A DNA stretch of 36,773 nt from Lachnospiraceae bacterium (GTDB lineage Bacteria > Bacillota_A > Clostridia > Lachnospirales > Lachnospiraceae), in the NCBI GenBank assembly GCA_017634255.1, contig JAGBNT010000004.1, positions 1 through 36,773 of the forward strand, read 5' to 3'. Made by a program: the position numbers and the translations under genes. This document shows, one piece after another, positions 7,201-15,456 of this stretch; position 1 is the stretch's first letter; each line of letters begins with the position of its first letter. Below the pieces are notes generated by a model that had not been told where the DNA came from, searched no databases, and saw nothing but the letters and a program-made list of their open reading frames with translations.

Positions 7201-9767
7201 TGTGTCAAAACTATGTCTCCCTTTGTGCGGAATATAAGCCTTCTTTCTCCGGAATACGGACTATACGGTATATTGGAGCTTGGACTATGGGGACTGTGAT
7301 CCTGATAATAGAGAGCCGTATATCCCTCAGCATCCTTCTCCTTCGAAAGATCATAATTCAGTGTTATGGTAATATCATTACTTCCTATTTTAAGATTCTT
7401 GTTTATTTTAGCATCTTTTCTGAATTTTTGAGCTGCACCTATATCCTCCGGCTGTATCTCAAGCACTCTGTAAATGCCCTTTATTATCCTGTCCTCGTAG
7501 GCGATGATGTGTCTTATGGCCGTAGCCTCACTTAAGAACACATCTACTTTTTTAGCAGAGCTCCTCAGATTATTTACATAGGTAATATAACGGATGACAT
7601 CCGTAAAGCCGTTTCCTGAGATCGATGCATTGAAGTCCTTGTTTACAGTATTTCCGTCAAACATATATACCCTGTAACGGACAAAGCTGCCCTCGGTCTT
7701 ATTTCCGCTGACCGCACTTGCTCCGCTGACGCTTTTAAACTGCTTTAAAGCCGACTCATAGTCATTTAAGCAAAATGCATCCGCCAGATTTTTTACGCAG
7801 GAATCCTGCCCGTCAAGGATCGCGCGTTCTACCAATATCGGAGTGTCTTTATCCTCTTCCGATGCGCGTTTTAAAAGCTCCGCCGCAACATCATAGCTTA
7901 GATCAGAGCCTCCCTTTTTATATTCCCCGTCATTGGCTCCTCCGAGAAAATAATTGCCATGAGCGGCGATGTATACAAAATTCACACCTTCTATATCGCT
8001 GACCTTTACATCAGAAGCAGCCTTTGTTATAACTTCAATATTGAGGTTCTTAAATTCCTCCTCGAGATCCCTGTCGAATACATAATTTTTGAACCACTCA
8101 TTATTTATCCATGCTCCGCCGATATAAACTTTGGCTCCACGTTCATATATGGTATCTCCTCCGCTCAAATTTGGAAGATATGTTCCGTTTCCGGGTTCAT
8201 ACTGATAGACTATATATGCCTTAGAGCTGTCCTTTTCCTTTACGCAACCTTCTCCTGTTACATCCGGCACCAATATCCTTGATGTATCGAGACTGTAAGT
8301 ACCGTTATCAGAAACCGTCCAATCCATTATATGATAAATATCCGTATCAGAGTCTCCATCCTCTACAAATCGGAAATTCACGACATATAGTTCATCACCT
8401 TCTGATAAGGCTCCGCTTGCCATTATTTTGAACTTTTCTTCCCACTCTATATCCGGCTCGTCACTTATTTCCGCCTCTTCCTCAGTAAGGTTTTCAGCAC
8501 TATTGTCCGAAGCCACATTTTCTTCGGAAACCGTTTCCTCCTTAATGCCGTCATCAGATGAATTGTCGGATTGAGTAACCTCCTCTTCCCTTTTGCCTTC
8601 TGAAATATCTTCCACACCTTCATTGTTACTATTTCCGGTATCTTCATCCTTATTTTTATTTTCTGCATCTTTGCTGTCATCATTCGAAGCCGCAGCCTGA
8701 TCTTCGGTTATCTTTCCACCGGAAATAGTTCCGTATACGAGGTCATTCTGGTCATTCATGGAAAGATTTTCTGAAACACCTGAGGAAGATACCGTAACAA
8801 TCTCTTCCTCTGTCATCACTGAATTAACCGAACTGTCAGAGGAAGATACCGTAGTAGCCTCTTCCCCAGCCGGCACAGAATTAACCGAAATGTTGGCTGA
8901 GTTTACACTTAATGTGCCTGCATACCAAAAGATCCCATCCTCGGACATTGTATATATCCGCTGACCTTCAGACATTTTCTCCTCGTCCCAGCTCTCCCCG
9001 ACCTTTCCTATTTTTTGGTAATTCGCCACTACATACCCGTATTTATGAGGAAGCAAAGGGTCTATGGGCTCAAAAGCCGCCTCAAATTTAGGAGCATCCC
9101 CTGCAGAAGCTGTCCTAAATGCAGGCTGAAGATCGCCATCGGTCGAAGCATCAAAATCGGTGGTGTCTCCGCCTGTGATATATTCTGCTGCCTTATTCCC
9201 GCTTACAATACCGTTATTTGAAATAAACAGCTTTACATAGTTTCCGCTTATGTCCCTTAGCATGGAGATAGTGTTAAAGGAGACTATATCACCGGTTCCG
9301 ATGGAGGTTATCTGATCTACCGACACGCTTTCCTCTATCATATCTTCCAGATATTCCCTGTAATCTCCGCCCATTGCTGTCAGCGGAGCATTCTCACCGG
9401 TAATGGCCGAAAGAGCATTTTTACTCTTGAGATAGCGTATCATGTTGCTGCGCTCTTCATAGTCTGAAAGCTTTTTGTAAGGCTCCTGGCCGCCTATCAG
9501 ATAACCTATATTGCCGGCTGGAAGAGCTGCTTCTTTTACGTCATTTGCAGCATCGGCAGGAATATTAACGGATGCACCCGGAACTATCTCGAGGATCTTC
9601 CAGGAGCTGTTTTCACTTGTATGATCACTTGTAATAGTCTCTATTCTGTCGAGGGTATTTCTGGCAGCCTCAACCTTAACTGCCCCGTCAAAATTATTAA
9701 ATGTCAATATCCCTGTCAGCAGCAGCGCCGCAACCGCCATGAGATATGCCTTATGTCTCCTTCTCAA
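4299..9767 (-). CDS. Giant secreted DUF5057-like protein linked to type IV pili
   Basis: This 1822-residue protein begins with a basic stretch, a hydrophobic segment and a likely signal peptidase site near VEAA (residues 32-35), so it is exported. The mature part opens with WKILEIVPG (56-64) and a YLIGGQEP element, which I associate with the DUF5057 family of firmicute cell-surface proteins; its function is unknown. A Ser/Glu/Asp-rich low-complexity linker covers about residues 290-440. Later come several strands of flavodoxin/amidotransferase-like form: FVYIAAHGNY (~594), YDMIFIGADTS (~870) and YDLIICGFGDW (~1300). There is also an EF-hand-like loop at 1111-1122 and TYTGQGHS (~1547). No LPxTG anchor or C-terminal membrane helix is visible. 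The start is TTG, fixed by AGGAGG 6 bases upstream. It is the last gene of the pilus operon, 25 bases after a minor pilin gene, which suggests a pilus-associated adhesin or a pilus-secreted product (inference). Confidence 0.82.
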   Translation of the reverse strand: MRRRHKAYLMAVAALLLTGILTFNNFDGAVKVEAARNTLDRIETITSDHTSENSSWKILEIVPGASVNIPADAANDVKEAALPAGNIGYLIGGQEPYKKLSDYEERSNMIRYLKSKNALSAITGENAPLTAMGGDYREYLEDMIEESVSVDQITSIGTGDIVSFNTISMLRDISGNYVKLFISNNGIVSGNKAAEYITGGDTTDFDASTDGDLQPAFRTASAGDAPKFEAAFEPIDPLLPHKYGYVVANYQKIGKVGESWDEEKMSEGQRIYTMSEDGIFWYAGTLSVNSANISVNSVPAGEEATTVSSSDSSVNSVMTEEEIVTVSSSGVSENLSMNDQNDLVYGTISGGKITEDQAAASNDDSKDAENKNKDEDTGNSNNEGVEDISEGKREEEVTQSDNSSDDGIKEETVSEENVASDNSAENLTEEEAEISDEPDIEWEEKFKIMASGALSEGDELYVVNFRFVEDGDSDTDIYHIMDWTVSDNGTYSLDTSRILVPDVTGEGCVKEKDSSKAYIVYQYEPGNGTYLPNLSGGDTIYERGAKVYIGGAWINNEWFKNYVFDRDLEEEFKNLNIEVITKAASDVKVSDIEGVNFVYIAAHGNYFLGGANDGEYKKGGSDLSYDVAAELLKRASEEDKDTPILVERAILDGQDSCVKNLADAFCLNDYESALKQFKSVSGASAVSGNKTEGSFVRYRVYMFDGNTVNKDFNASISGNGFTDVIRYITYVNNLRSSAKKVDVFLSEATAIRHIIAYEDRIIKGIYRVLEIQPEDIGAAQKFRKDAKINKNLKIGSNDITITLNYDLSKEKDAEGYTALYYQDHSPHSPSSNIPYSPYSGERRLIFRTKGDIVLTHMSVHEFIGRVDDLNSDYDMIFIGADTSGNNSMAYNNMYDDSPSKNEALRISNGISEEKWYGPLYNDEKLNGYIYMGTGDLYHAKVNGNKYRNSPGYVKEGDFGKDITRFDNSDILNADIERLKEFAEAELPIIIDDKLLNSNLKGPNSETVQDHSTCNMYTAIKDLRGESDYKDSVFPLSEVVKDNLELLEHLEVARPSVELVKVNGEEVSDSGRVVDAKPKEGDDGKYEAVIEFRIEDDLGDDDTKYTAEFYLDRNADGKYAASEIDTANVNFSSDRTDLRKGETYTITRTFNEYQMGVVPWRIIIYQNGGDAKKLRRSNITGYSRIERTERPKVKILQLMSAKGDSGNDNTINMETNYNNNSTTMGKYLRDANKRMYFDLEIVSARSDYFVDGNKSKLTTKMTSEKVLNLSDGEDNKYLNIIKQVEDASSAVPTAEDYLEVYRQYDLIICGFGDWYFFGNYRTGASTHLSRIDQASIALRQYVNEGRSILISHDTVIADVNYRNPFSDNLMDLAGMNRFGAQGKTDTGGTQDVPLAYSGMYDERGDDETTYGPTYLHPMRSNYRSGDDDYGYNRLVYNGGYDGQAGNYKEVTQVNEGQITKYPYDLGNEPFMVRKTHAQDFQLNFNIDADSDKKSDLVVWYCIGQGSDKSNASEMDKTTDLEWNIHRASYNDVRNNYFIYSKGNITYTGQGHSAMYDCSEMEAKLFINTLVTAYSTGVHDPAITIHSSSDPNSPVKESDVLPFDTGLMDELFTKNNEGQTELTYVKPEAVPDNGDGDAANMDAATGPYITMYFKPEELNVNVESTATEVAFFVEDANGSEIKGPAVNGVTGQVVLEKASRISEASIKLEKINSDAYGNELSRTVVGQGTAVASGSDGGVGIEGVPGFTLDALDGQTMYAVTFPLSAIVDKQTLKEIDGIQVPAVNNLPKVYAVLHNHSRKFTVDYDRYATATMKYARAQLFMLE
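8782..8895. repeat. Two tandem 57-bp units in the DUF5057-like gene
   Basis: Units start at 8782 and 8839 on the plus strand and are near-identical at both ends (gaggaagataccgta, gaattaaccgaa). On the coding strand each encodes 19 residues of acidic/serine linker (SVNSV...TVSSS). A degraded third unit follows toward 8905. The length is a multiple of three, so copy number could change without breaking the frame. Confidence 0.75.
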
Positions 9768-9792
9768 TTATTGCCTCCTGAAAATCATATTT

Positions 9793-12348
9793 TCAATACT
9801 GCGTGGGTGCAGTAGTATTTATCCTCTTCCAAAGCTCATCGTCAGAATCGTATTTATATTCACCTATGAAATATTCCGGAGTTCCGGTAAAGGTGTTATT
9901 ATCTGAAGCAACCTTTATGGATGAAGTCTTCGGATACCAGACACGGATATATCTCACCCCGCTTACTACCCTCATCTGTATAAGATACCGGGTATTTTTA
10001 TCATTACCGGTATATTTCTTCCAGGTTGTTCCGTCTTTCTTCATCGTGTTTATATATACACCCTGGGTATCTCCGGCCGGACGATAGGTGGTTTGAAGCT
10101 GCTGCAGGCTGTAGTATCTTAAAAGGTCGTCATCCGAACCGGGCACAGGAATAAAGACAGGGAGGTAATCATAAACCGGATTTGTCTCTGAATATCCTGA
10201 GGCTCTTACCTGAAAGACTGCATTTCCGATATATGTCTCCACCTCTATGCAAGGTTCATCACCCTTGCTGTAGGTTTTCTTATTCCCTTCATATTCAACT
10301 TCCGAAACGCCGAGTTCATACTCATCTTTAAGCTTGTATACTTTATTATAGCTGACCGTACCACCCGGATATGAGGGAAACTCTATCTTTGCATTTCCAA
10401 GTTTAGTAATCCTGAAATCGAAATTATTGGTATCAGAAAGAGCTGTTTCTATATAATCCTTGTCTATTTCTTTTTCCTTGTCCCAATTCTCTACCGTAAA
10501 GTTTGCATAGTACGACTTCGTCTCCGAATCCGAACCGGTTCCTTTATACCTGACTCCTCCGAAGGCTCTTTCAACCTGTCCTATATGTACGGGATCTATG
10601 ATCTCTGATGAGCTGCCATTTCTCGGAAGAGCATTATCTCCGCGAAGCTCAAATATCCTGTAGAGCTGCCTTCCGTCTGTCTCCCCGTTGATCTGCAGTT
10701 TAAAGGCCGGAAGCTTAAAAACTCCGCGTCCGCAGAGCTGATATTTCCCATTGCTGAGACTTGCCACCGCCGCGAACTGATAGGAACGTTCCTCATCGAA
10801 CCCTGCATCTGCGTAGACTTCGGTCGGCACTGTAAAGCTTGTATTAGTGTGTGTAGGGATTACCGTCCATCCGTCCGGTATGCTATCCGCAATATCCGAT
10901 GTGAAGCCCCACGCCGACTCCACCGAACGTCTGTAAAGGAATATGTGACCTGTTACCGATGCACTTCCTGTAGAAATATTTGAATAGGGATTTGCCATAA
11001 GATTAACAGCCTCCTGTCCCCTGTATATGACTTCATCCAATACTGTAGAAACCGTGGAGCCGGATTCGATCACCTCTATTGTGTTCGTACCCAATACTTC
11101 GACTGCATTATCAGGCTCATATTCGACCTCATAGGCTCCCCTTGTCATACCGCCGTTTGCCCTTGCGTGAAGCGCTTCAACGCTCACCCTGTATTTCCTT
11201 CCCTCCTGTGCATTGGCCGGAATCGTAAAGGTACAGGTACTTCCCGAGGTTTTAAGGTCAGACACGGCAGGAGTGATCGTAAATTCCAGCGCGTTCAGCT
11301 TTTCTCTGTCTTTCTTTGTTATATTTATATCTGCCTGAGAGCTTACCTTTGCCGTTACTGTGACCGTAGAGCCGGGTATTGCTCTGGGGCTGGCCGTCAT
11401 ACTGACTATCTCGACCTTATTCACCCTTCGAACGTAGACTGTTATATCCGTCGTTTTATCCGGATCGGCAACAGCAGCAGCCCGGACAGTAAAGGAAGCC
11501 GCCTTTTCGGCAGAGGAGACCTTTAAGGTCTTGCCATCTTCGATCTTAGTTCCGTCAGAAGTGGATGATATCTTTAATTTTTCTGAATTAATAAGGTAGT
11601 ATTCCACATCAGTAGAGGGGGTTCCGGACAAAATAACCACCTTTGCCCCGTAAAGCGCCAGACTCAAGCCCGGCTCAACTGTTATATTCTTATTCGTATT
11701 TATAAGGCTTATTTCATTTTCTGAGGTAATCGCAGAACCGGAAACGGTTATCGGGTTTCTCAAAGATATATTTTTATAGGCATGATATTCCCTGTCTCTT
11801 CTAAGATGGCTCCTGTTCATTACCAGGTCGACCTTCAGGACCCGGTTGGTGCTCACCTCCGAAAGATCACAGGCAAAGTCGGTGACATTTTCTGAAAGAA
11901 CTTCTTCTGTACTTGAAGTAGTATTTTCACCGTCGGCAGAATCATACTCCCTGTAGAGAAGCTTCTTATCCTCGCTCTTCCACTCCAGCTCACAAACCTG
12001 TTTCGGGGTAGTTCTGCCCGTATACACATTATAAAGACGCAGCCTTTTTCCATAGGGCTGCGACATATCCTCCGGATCCTTTAAGTTCCCCCAGGTAACG
12101 CTGTCTGCTCCGGACATATAGCCGTAGTCCACCCCGCCCCTTGTGTCGATCACAAGATCCTCGATCTGGTTCATGACTATCTGGGCCCTGGTCTGTACAG
12201 TGGCCTCCGCGTTGGCAGCCGAGTAGCTGGTGGCGCTGGATACCATGACGGTTCCCACCACTATGACCAGGATAGACGCTATTGCTATAGTCACTATCAG
12301 CTCTATAAGGGAGTAGCCCCTGTTTTTTTTCTTTGAAGTCTCTGTCAT
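9793..12348 (-). CDS. Very large minor type IV pilin (PilW/GspJ-like N-terminus)
   Basis: The 851-residue product starts MTETSKKKNRG|YSLIEL with a class III prepilin cleavage site after G11, Tyr at +1 and Glu at +5 (E16), followed by a 20-residue hydrophobic helix. PilD would cleave and methylate it. The rest (about 810 residues) is a beta-rich extracellular region, including Ig-like or bacterial-Ig-like segments near residues 215-400 (ITVYVRRVNKVEIVSM, STVTVTAKVSS). Pilins are typically 130-250 residues, so this is exceptional. The N-terminal pattern (GYSLIELIVTIAIASILV, then MNQIEDLVID) and last-of-four position resemble PilW/GspJ minor subunits; the exact class is inferred. It sits 7 bases downstream of the 219-residue prepilin gene and 25 bases before the giant secreted protein. 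Confidence 0.85.
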   Translation of the reverse strand: MTETSKKKNRGYSLIELIVTIAIASILVIVVGTVMVSSATSYSAANAEATVQTRAQIVMNQIEDLVIDTRGGVDYGYMSGADSVTWGNLKDPEDMSQPYGKRLRLYNVYTGRTTPKQVCELEWKSEDKKLLYREYDSADGENTTSSTEEVLSENVTDFACDLSEVSTNRVLKVDLVMNRSHLRRDREYHAYKNISLRNPITVSGSAITSENEISLINTNKNITVEPGLSLALYGAKVVILSGTPSTDVEYYLINSEKLKISSTSDGTKIEDGKTLKVSSAEKAASFTVRAAAVADPDKTTDITVYVRRVNKVEIVSMTASPRAIPGSTVTVTAKVSSQADINITKKDREKLNALEFTITPAVSDLKTSGSTCTFTIPANAQEGRKYRVSVEALHARANGGMTRGAYEVEYEPDNAVEVLGTNTIEVIESGSTVSTVLDEVIYRGQEAVNLMANPYSNISTGSASVTGHIFLYRRSVESAWGFTSDIADSIPDGWTVIPTHTNTSFTVPTEVYADAGFDEERSYQFAAVASLSNGKYQLCGRGVFKLPAFKLQINGETDGRQLYRIFELRGDNALPRNGSSSEIIDPVHIGQVERAFGGVRYKGTGSDSETKSYYANFTVENWDKEKEIDKDYIETALSDTNNFDFRITKLGNAKIEFPSYPGGTVSYNKVYKLKDEYELGVSEVEYEGNKKTYSKGDEPCIEVETYIGNAVFQVRASGYSETNPVYDYLPVFIPVPGSDDDLLRYYSLQQLQTTYRPAGDTQGVYINTMKKDGTTWKKYTGNDKNTRYLIQMRVVSGVRYIRVWYPKTSSIKVASDNNTFTGTPEYFIGEYKYDSDDELWKRINTTAPTQY

Positions 12349-12355
12349 AATAAGG

Positions 12356-13015
12356 TTACTTATAACTAACGTCCTTTAATTCTACTATTCCCGTGAGCCT
12401 GGCAAGGGTCAGCCGGTAGGTCTTGCCCCCGCTCATCACGTCAAACTGGGATATATACCGGGCGGTCTCGGAGCCTACTTCATGGGCGTCGCCCTCGCTG
12501 TAAAAGCCCCCGGTATCCCTTTTAAAGGACAGGGTGACTCCCGCTTCGTTAAGGGCTCCCGTGTAGTCCCCGGTACACTGGACCACCACCCGCTTCCTGC
12601 CAATCTTTTGCTCTTCTCCGAGAAATGCAGCGCCGTTCTTATCCAGACTAACCTCCTGGACATAGACTCCGTCGCTCTTTCTATATATGCGAAGACCAGC
12701 GGCATTACGTCCCATGGTGTCTATACGTACCTTTTCTATAGCCGCGCGAAGCTCTCTGGAGCACTGCCTTGAGGGTAGGCTTAAAAGCAGATTTATACCC
12801 GTGATGAAAAAGAAAAGGGTTATAATGACAATAGCCGTGACTATTATCATTTCAATCAGAGTATATCCCGCTTCCGGTCTGTTTAAAGTGTATCCACCGC
12901 TATCATTTTTCATTTCGTTCAGGGTATATCCGCCGCGGTCTTCCTTCAGCCTGTTCAGCTTTTCTTCTCTATTAGAGGGGGCGCTATCCCCGGTAATATC
13001 TGACCTACAGCCCAT
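12356..13015 (-). CDS. Minor prepilin with tandemly repeated leader (GspH/FimT-like)
   Basis: The 219-residue protein has a true prepilin site at G50|Y51 with Glu at +5 (E55) and a hydrophobic helix to about residue 75. The 49-residue leader is unusual. Residues 20-52 are three units of a 12-residue repeat ending GGYT, GGYT and AGYT, so two decoy sites (G29|Y30, which even has Glu at +5, and G41|Y42) precede the real one, but hydrophilic residues follow the decoys. The start at 13015 is supported by GGAG 5 bases upstream of ATG. The mature part (about 170 residues) fits small GspH/FimT-type minor pilins by size; function is inferred. It lies in the minor pilin operon, 26 bases after the PilX-like gene. 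Confidence 0.83.
   Translation of the reverse strand: MGCRSDITGDSAPSNREEKLNRLKEDRGGYTLNEMKNDSGGYTLNRPEAGYTLIEMIIVTAIVIITLFFFITGINLLLSLPSRQCSRELRAAIEKVRIDTMGRNAAGLRIYRKSDGVYVQEVSLDKNGAAFLGEEQKIGRKRVVVQCTGDYTGALNEAGVTLSFKRDTGGFYSEGDAHEVGSETARYISQFDVMSGGKTYRLTLARLTGIVELKDVSYK
12860..12958 (-). repeat. 36-bp tandem repeat encoding the prepilin leader
   Basis: On the coding strand two 36-bp units (12958-12923 and 12922-12887) and a 27-bp unit (12886-12860) encode LNRLKEDRGGYT, LNEMKNDSGGYT and LNRPEAGYT, then the true LIEM. The units are diverged in DNA but keep their register. Confidence 0.8.
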
Positions 13016-13041
13016 AGCTACTCCGCTCCGTCAATGCAGCT

Positions 13042-15426
13042 TTATTTCTTAGTGTAATTCTCATAGTGTACCAGCGTGCCGTAATCCACAGTATTGGAGG
13101 AGGCTGAATTTGCCGATGCCGCTTCCTCCGCGGAGGCGATACCGTCCAGGGCGAACTGGTATTTGTCTCCGTCAATGAAATAGTCAATAAGTCTCTGGGA
13201 ATTTTCCCCACCGCCCCTGAGCTTTTTAGTCTGCAGCACCCGGGCCAGGCCGGTCCTGTCACTGTCTAAGAGGATCTTGCTGCCCTCACAGGTCACGTCC
13301 TCTTTGGCTATTATCATTCCCTTATAATCAGCGTGTACATTGACCTTTCCAGTGCTTATTATAAGACGTATCTTCTCATAGTCCTTTATGGAAGAGGAAC
13401 TCCCTCCGTAGTTGAACTCCTCCTTTCCGGTCAGAATCCCCAATACCTGATCCTCTCCGGTACCAACCTGAAATACAAGTGTATCGCCTCCAGCGGTGGC
13501 GTAGTCTACGGTCTCGGGGGAGTCGCCCTTTGAGACTTTGGTTTTCAAAATATTATCAAAGATATTATTTGCGCTTAAGGTTTCAGCCCCCTCGTCCTCC
13601 AGCTTCGCGCAAAGGCTGTAAAATCTGTTTTTGTAGACAGAGCTTGTTATTGCATCCTCCGGCTTAAGGGGGGTCTTATCGTGAAAGACAGCCTCATTTC
13701 CCGAGGTTGTGAAATACTGCCCGGCCGTACTCAAATATGCTTCGTTGCCCGGAGTTGTTATATCCGAAGCATAAAACTTAAAATACTTATTGGATTTAAG
13801 ATTGTTTCTGGCGTAATAAGTATCGAGGTAGCTTGAAGCCTCATCCGGGGTCATAAGGAGGTAAAAATAGGCCAGCACCTCTCCATACTGGGAGTGAATA
13901 TAGCGCACCGCATAGCGCCTGGAGGGGGAGAACTCACTTAAAGACTTATAGCCAAGACTATACACTCTTCTATCAAAATCCACTATCCTGAAGTCGAGAT
14001 TTTCATTTACATCTGCTGGATTCGTGACCAGCGTAGACAGATCCGGCTCCTTACCGGCGATCCGCGTCAGACCTATTACCGGATTTCTGCCTATCAGTTC
14101 TTCCCCTGGAGCGGAATTAGCGGAAACACCTATACATTCCGGCGGGATGAGGTAGGCCACCTGGTCAGCCTTTGCCGAGATGGACTGGCCGGTAGGAACA
14201 CTATTGTAGCTCGCGGAAGCTGTACTTCCAGTAAAGTCATCTCCGTTATCAAAGACCGCAAAATTGATGGAATTGGTGTTTTCACCCACGAAGGCCCTGC
14301 CCGAGAGCACTACCATATCAGAAGCCGAGGAATCGAATTTGGCATTCTTGGAGTTTAAAAGTATGGCGGAGCTTTCCTTCGGATCACTTAAAGAGTCTCC
14401 GAAGCCGATATAATTTCCTGTCACCTTCACGTCCCCGGGGCCTAAGTAAAGCAGATCATTAAATACCGCCGTAGTTCCCTGAAGCTCAGCTCTTCCCTGG
14501 TTGACCACTATATCGTGGGCGAAGAGGGTCGCCAGGGGTCCTGTCTTAAGCAGCCCCTGGTTCTCTTTTCCGGCAGAGAGTCCGTTTAAGGAGACTGTAC
14601 CCTTGGTTGCAAGGGTATGGCGCCCCTCCATTAAAAGGCTGCTGCCTCCATTCTTTTCTCCTATGGAGGTAAACTGATCCCCGCCGTAAATATGCTTGTG
14701 GGAGGTCACATTCGTATAGTCCTTTACGAAAAGACGCTGACCCGCGATTATGGAGTAATCGAAAAGATCGGGGATAGTGGAGGAGGCCGCATAGCCGGAG
14801 GACATATTTCCCACTGTGAAATCCGTCTGTATTATAGAGACCTGGTCCAGCTCCTTGTCATCCCTGCTGTTTATGAATTTTATATAGACGTTCCTTAAGG
14901 TAACTCCGTTGGTGGTTATCTCCAGATCGTGAGGCCGTCGATCAGCCCCGTCCGCCCCCGCCTCCGCTTCATAGTCCTTTTCCACAACATCGGCCCAAAG
15001 GGCGGGGTCTACAAAGCTCTTTAGCTTTTCTGCATCCCACTTTCCGGAATCTGTTTTGGATTCCAACTGGGATTTAAGCTGCTGAAGATAGACCTCTGAC
15101 AGATTCGCCTCGGAAAAGGATTTATCGCCGCTTCCGTTCCTATAGTAGGTCAGGGTATTCCTGTAGACGGAGGAAAAGGCGTTGGATGCCTCGTTCTGCA
15201 GCCCTGCCTTCATCTGCTCGACCACCATCTCCGAGGTATAGAAGTTGTCCTTTATCCTGGAATCGCTGAATTTCATAAGGATATTCGACAGGGTCACATA
15301 CATTATAGTGGTTATAAGCACAAAGACAAAGGATACTGCCACCAGAACTATGATTATCGCCGAACCCTTATTATCAGCCCTTTTATATCCTGCTTTCTTT
15401 TTTAAAGCTTCAAATACTCCCTTCAA
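13042..15426 (-). CDS. Large PilX/GspK-like minor pilin
   Basis: The 794-residue protein has a short basic leader, then NKG|SAIIIVLVAVSF with the potential cleavage after G21 and a hydrophobic helix to about residue 48. The +5 residue is Ile rather than Glu, a trait of GspK/PilX-type subunits that cap the pilus or pseudopilus tip. The helix after the membrane segment (NFYTSEMVVEQMKAGLQNEA) is also typical of PilX-like N-terminal regions. The remaining ~700 residues form a large extracellular domain with a repetitive beta pattern around residues 260-400 (TKGTVSLNGL, NQGRAELQGT, GDVKVTGNYI) suggestive of a beta-helix (inference). GspK and PilX proteins are usually 200-350 residues. It lies between the PilV-like and GspH-like genes with 25-35 base gaps. 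Confidence 0.8.
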   Translation of the reverse strand: MKGVFEALKKKAGYKRADNKGSAIIIVLVAVSFVFVLITTIMYVTLSNILMKFSDSRIKDNFYTSEMVVEQMKAGLQNEASNAFSSVYRNTLTYYRNGSGDKSFSEANLSEVYLQQLKSQLESKTDSGKWDAEKLKSFVDPALWADVVEKDYEAEAGADGADRRPHDLEITTNGVTLRNVYIKFINSRDDKELDQVSIIQTDFTVGNMSSGYAASSTIPDLFDYSIIAGQRLFVKDYTNVTSHKHIYGGDQFTSIGEKNGGSSLLMEGRHTLATKGTVSLNGLSAGKENQGLLKTGPLATLFAHDIVVNQGRAELQGTTAVFNDLLYLGPGDVKVTGNYIGFGDSLSDPKESSAILLNSKNAKFDSSASDMVVLSGRAFVGENTNSINFAVFDNGDDFTGSTASASYNSVPTGQSISAKADQVAYLIPPECIGVSANSAPGEELIGRNPVIGLTRIAGKEPDLSTLVTNPADVNENLDFRIVDFDRRVYSLGYKSLSEFSPSRRYAVRYIHSQYGEVLAYFYLLMTPDEASSYLDTYYARNNLKSNKYFKFYASDITTPGNEAYLSTAGQYFTTSGNEAVFHDKTPLKPEDAITSSVYKNRFYSLCAKLEDEGAETLSANNIFDNILKTKVSKGDSPETVDYATAGGDTLVFQVGTGEDQVLGILTGKEEFNYGGSSSSIKDYEKIRLIISTGKVNVHADYKGMIIAKEDVTCEGSKILLDSDRTGLARVLQTKKLRGGGENSQRLIDYFIDGDKYQFALDGIASAEEAASANSASSNTVDYGTLVHYENYTKK

Positions 15427-15456
15427 GACTCAAGCCTCTCTATATGCCACATTTTC

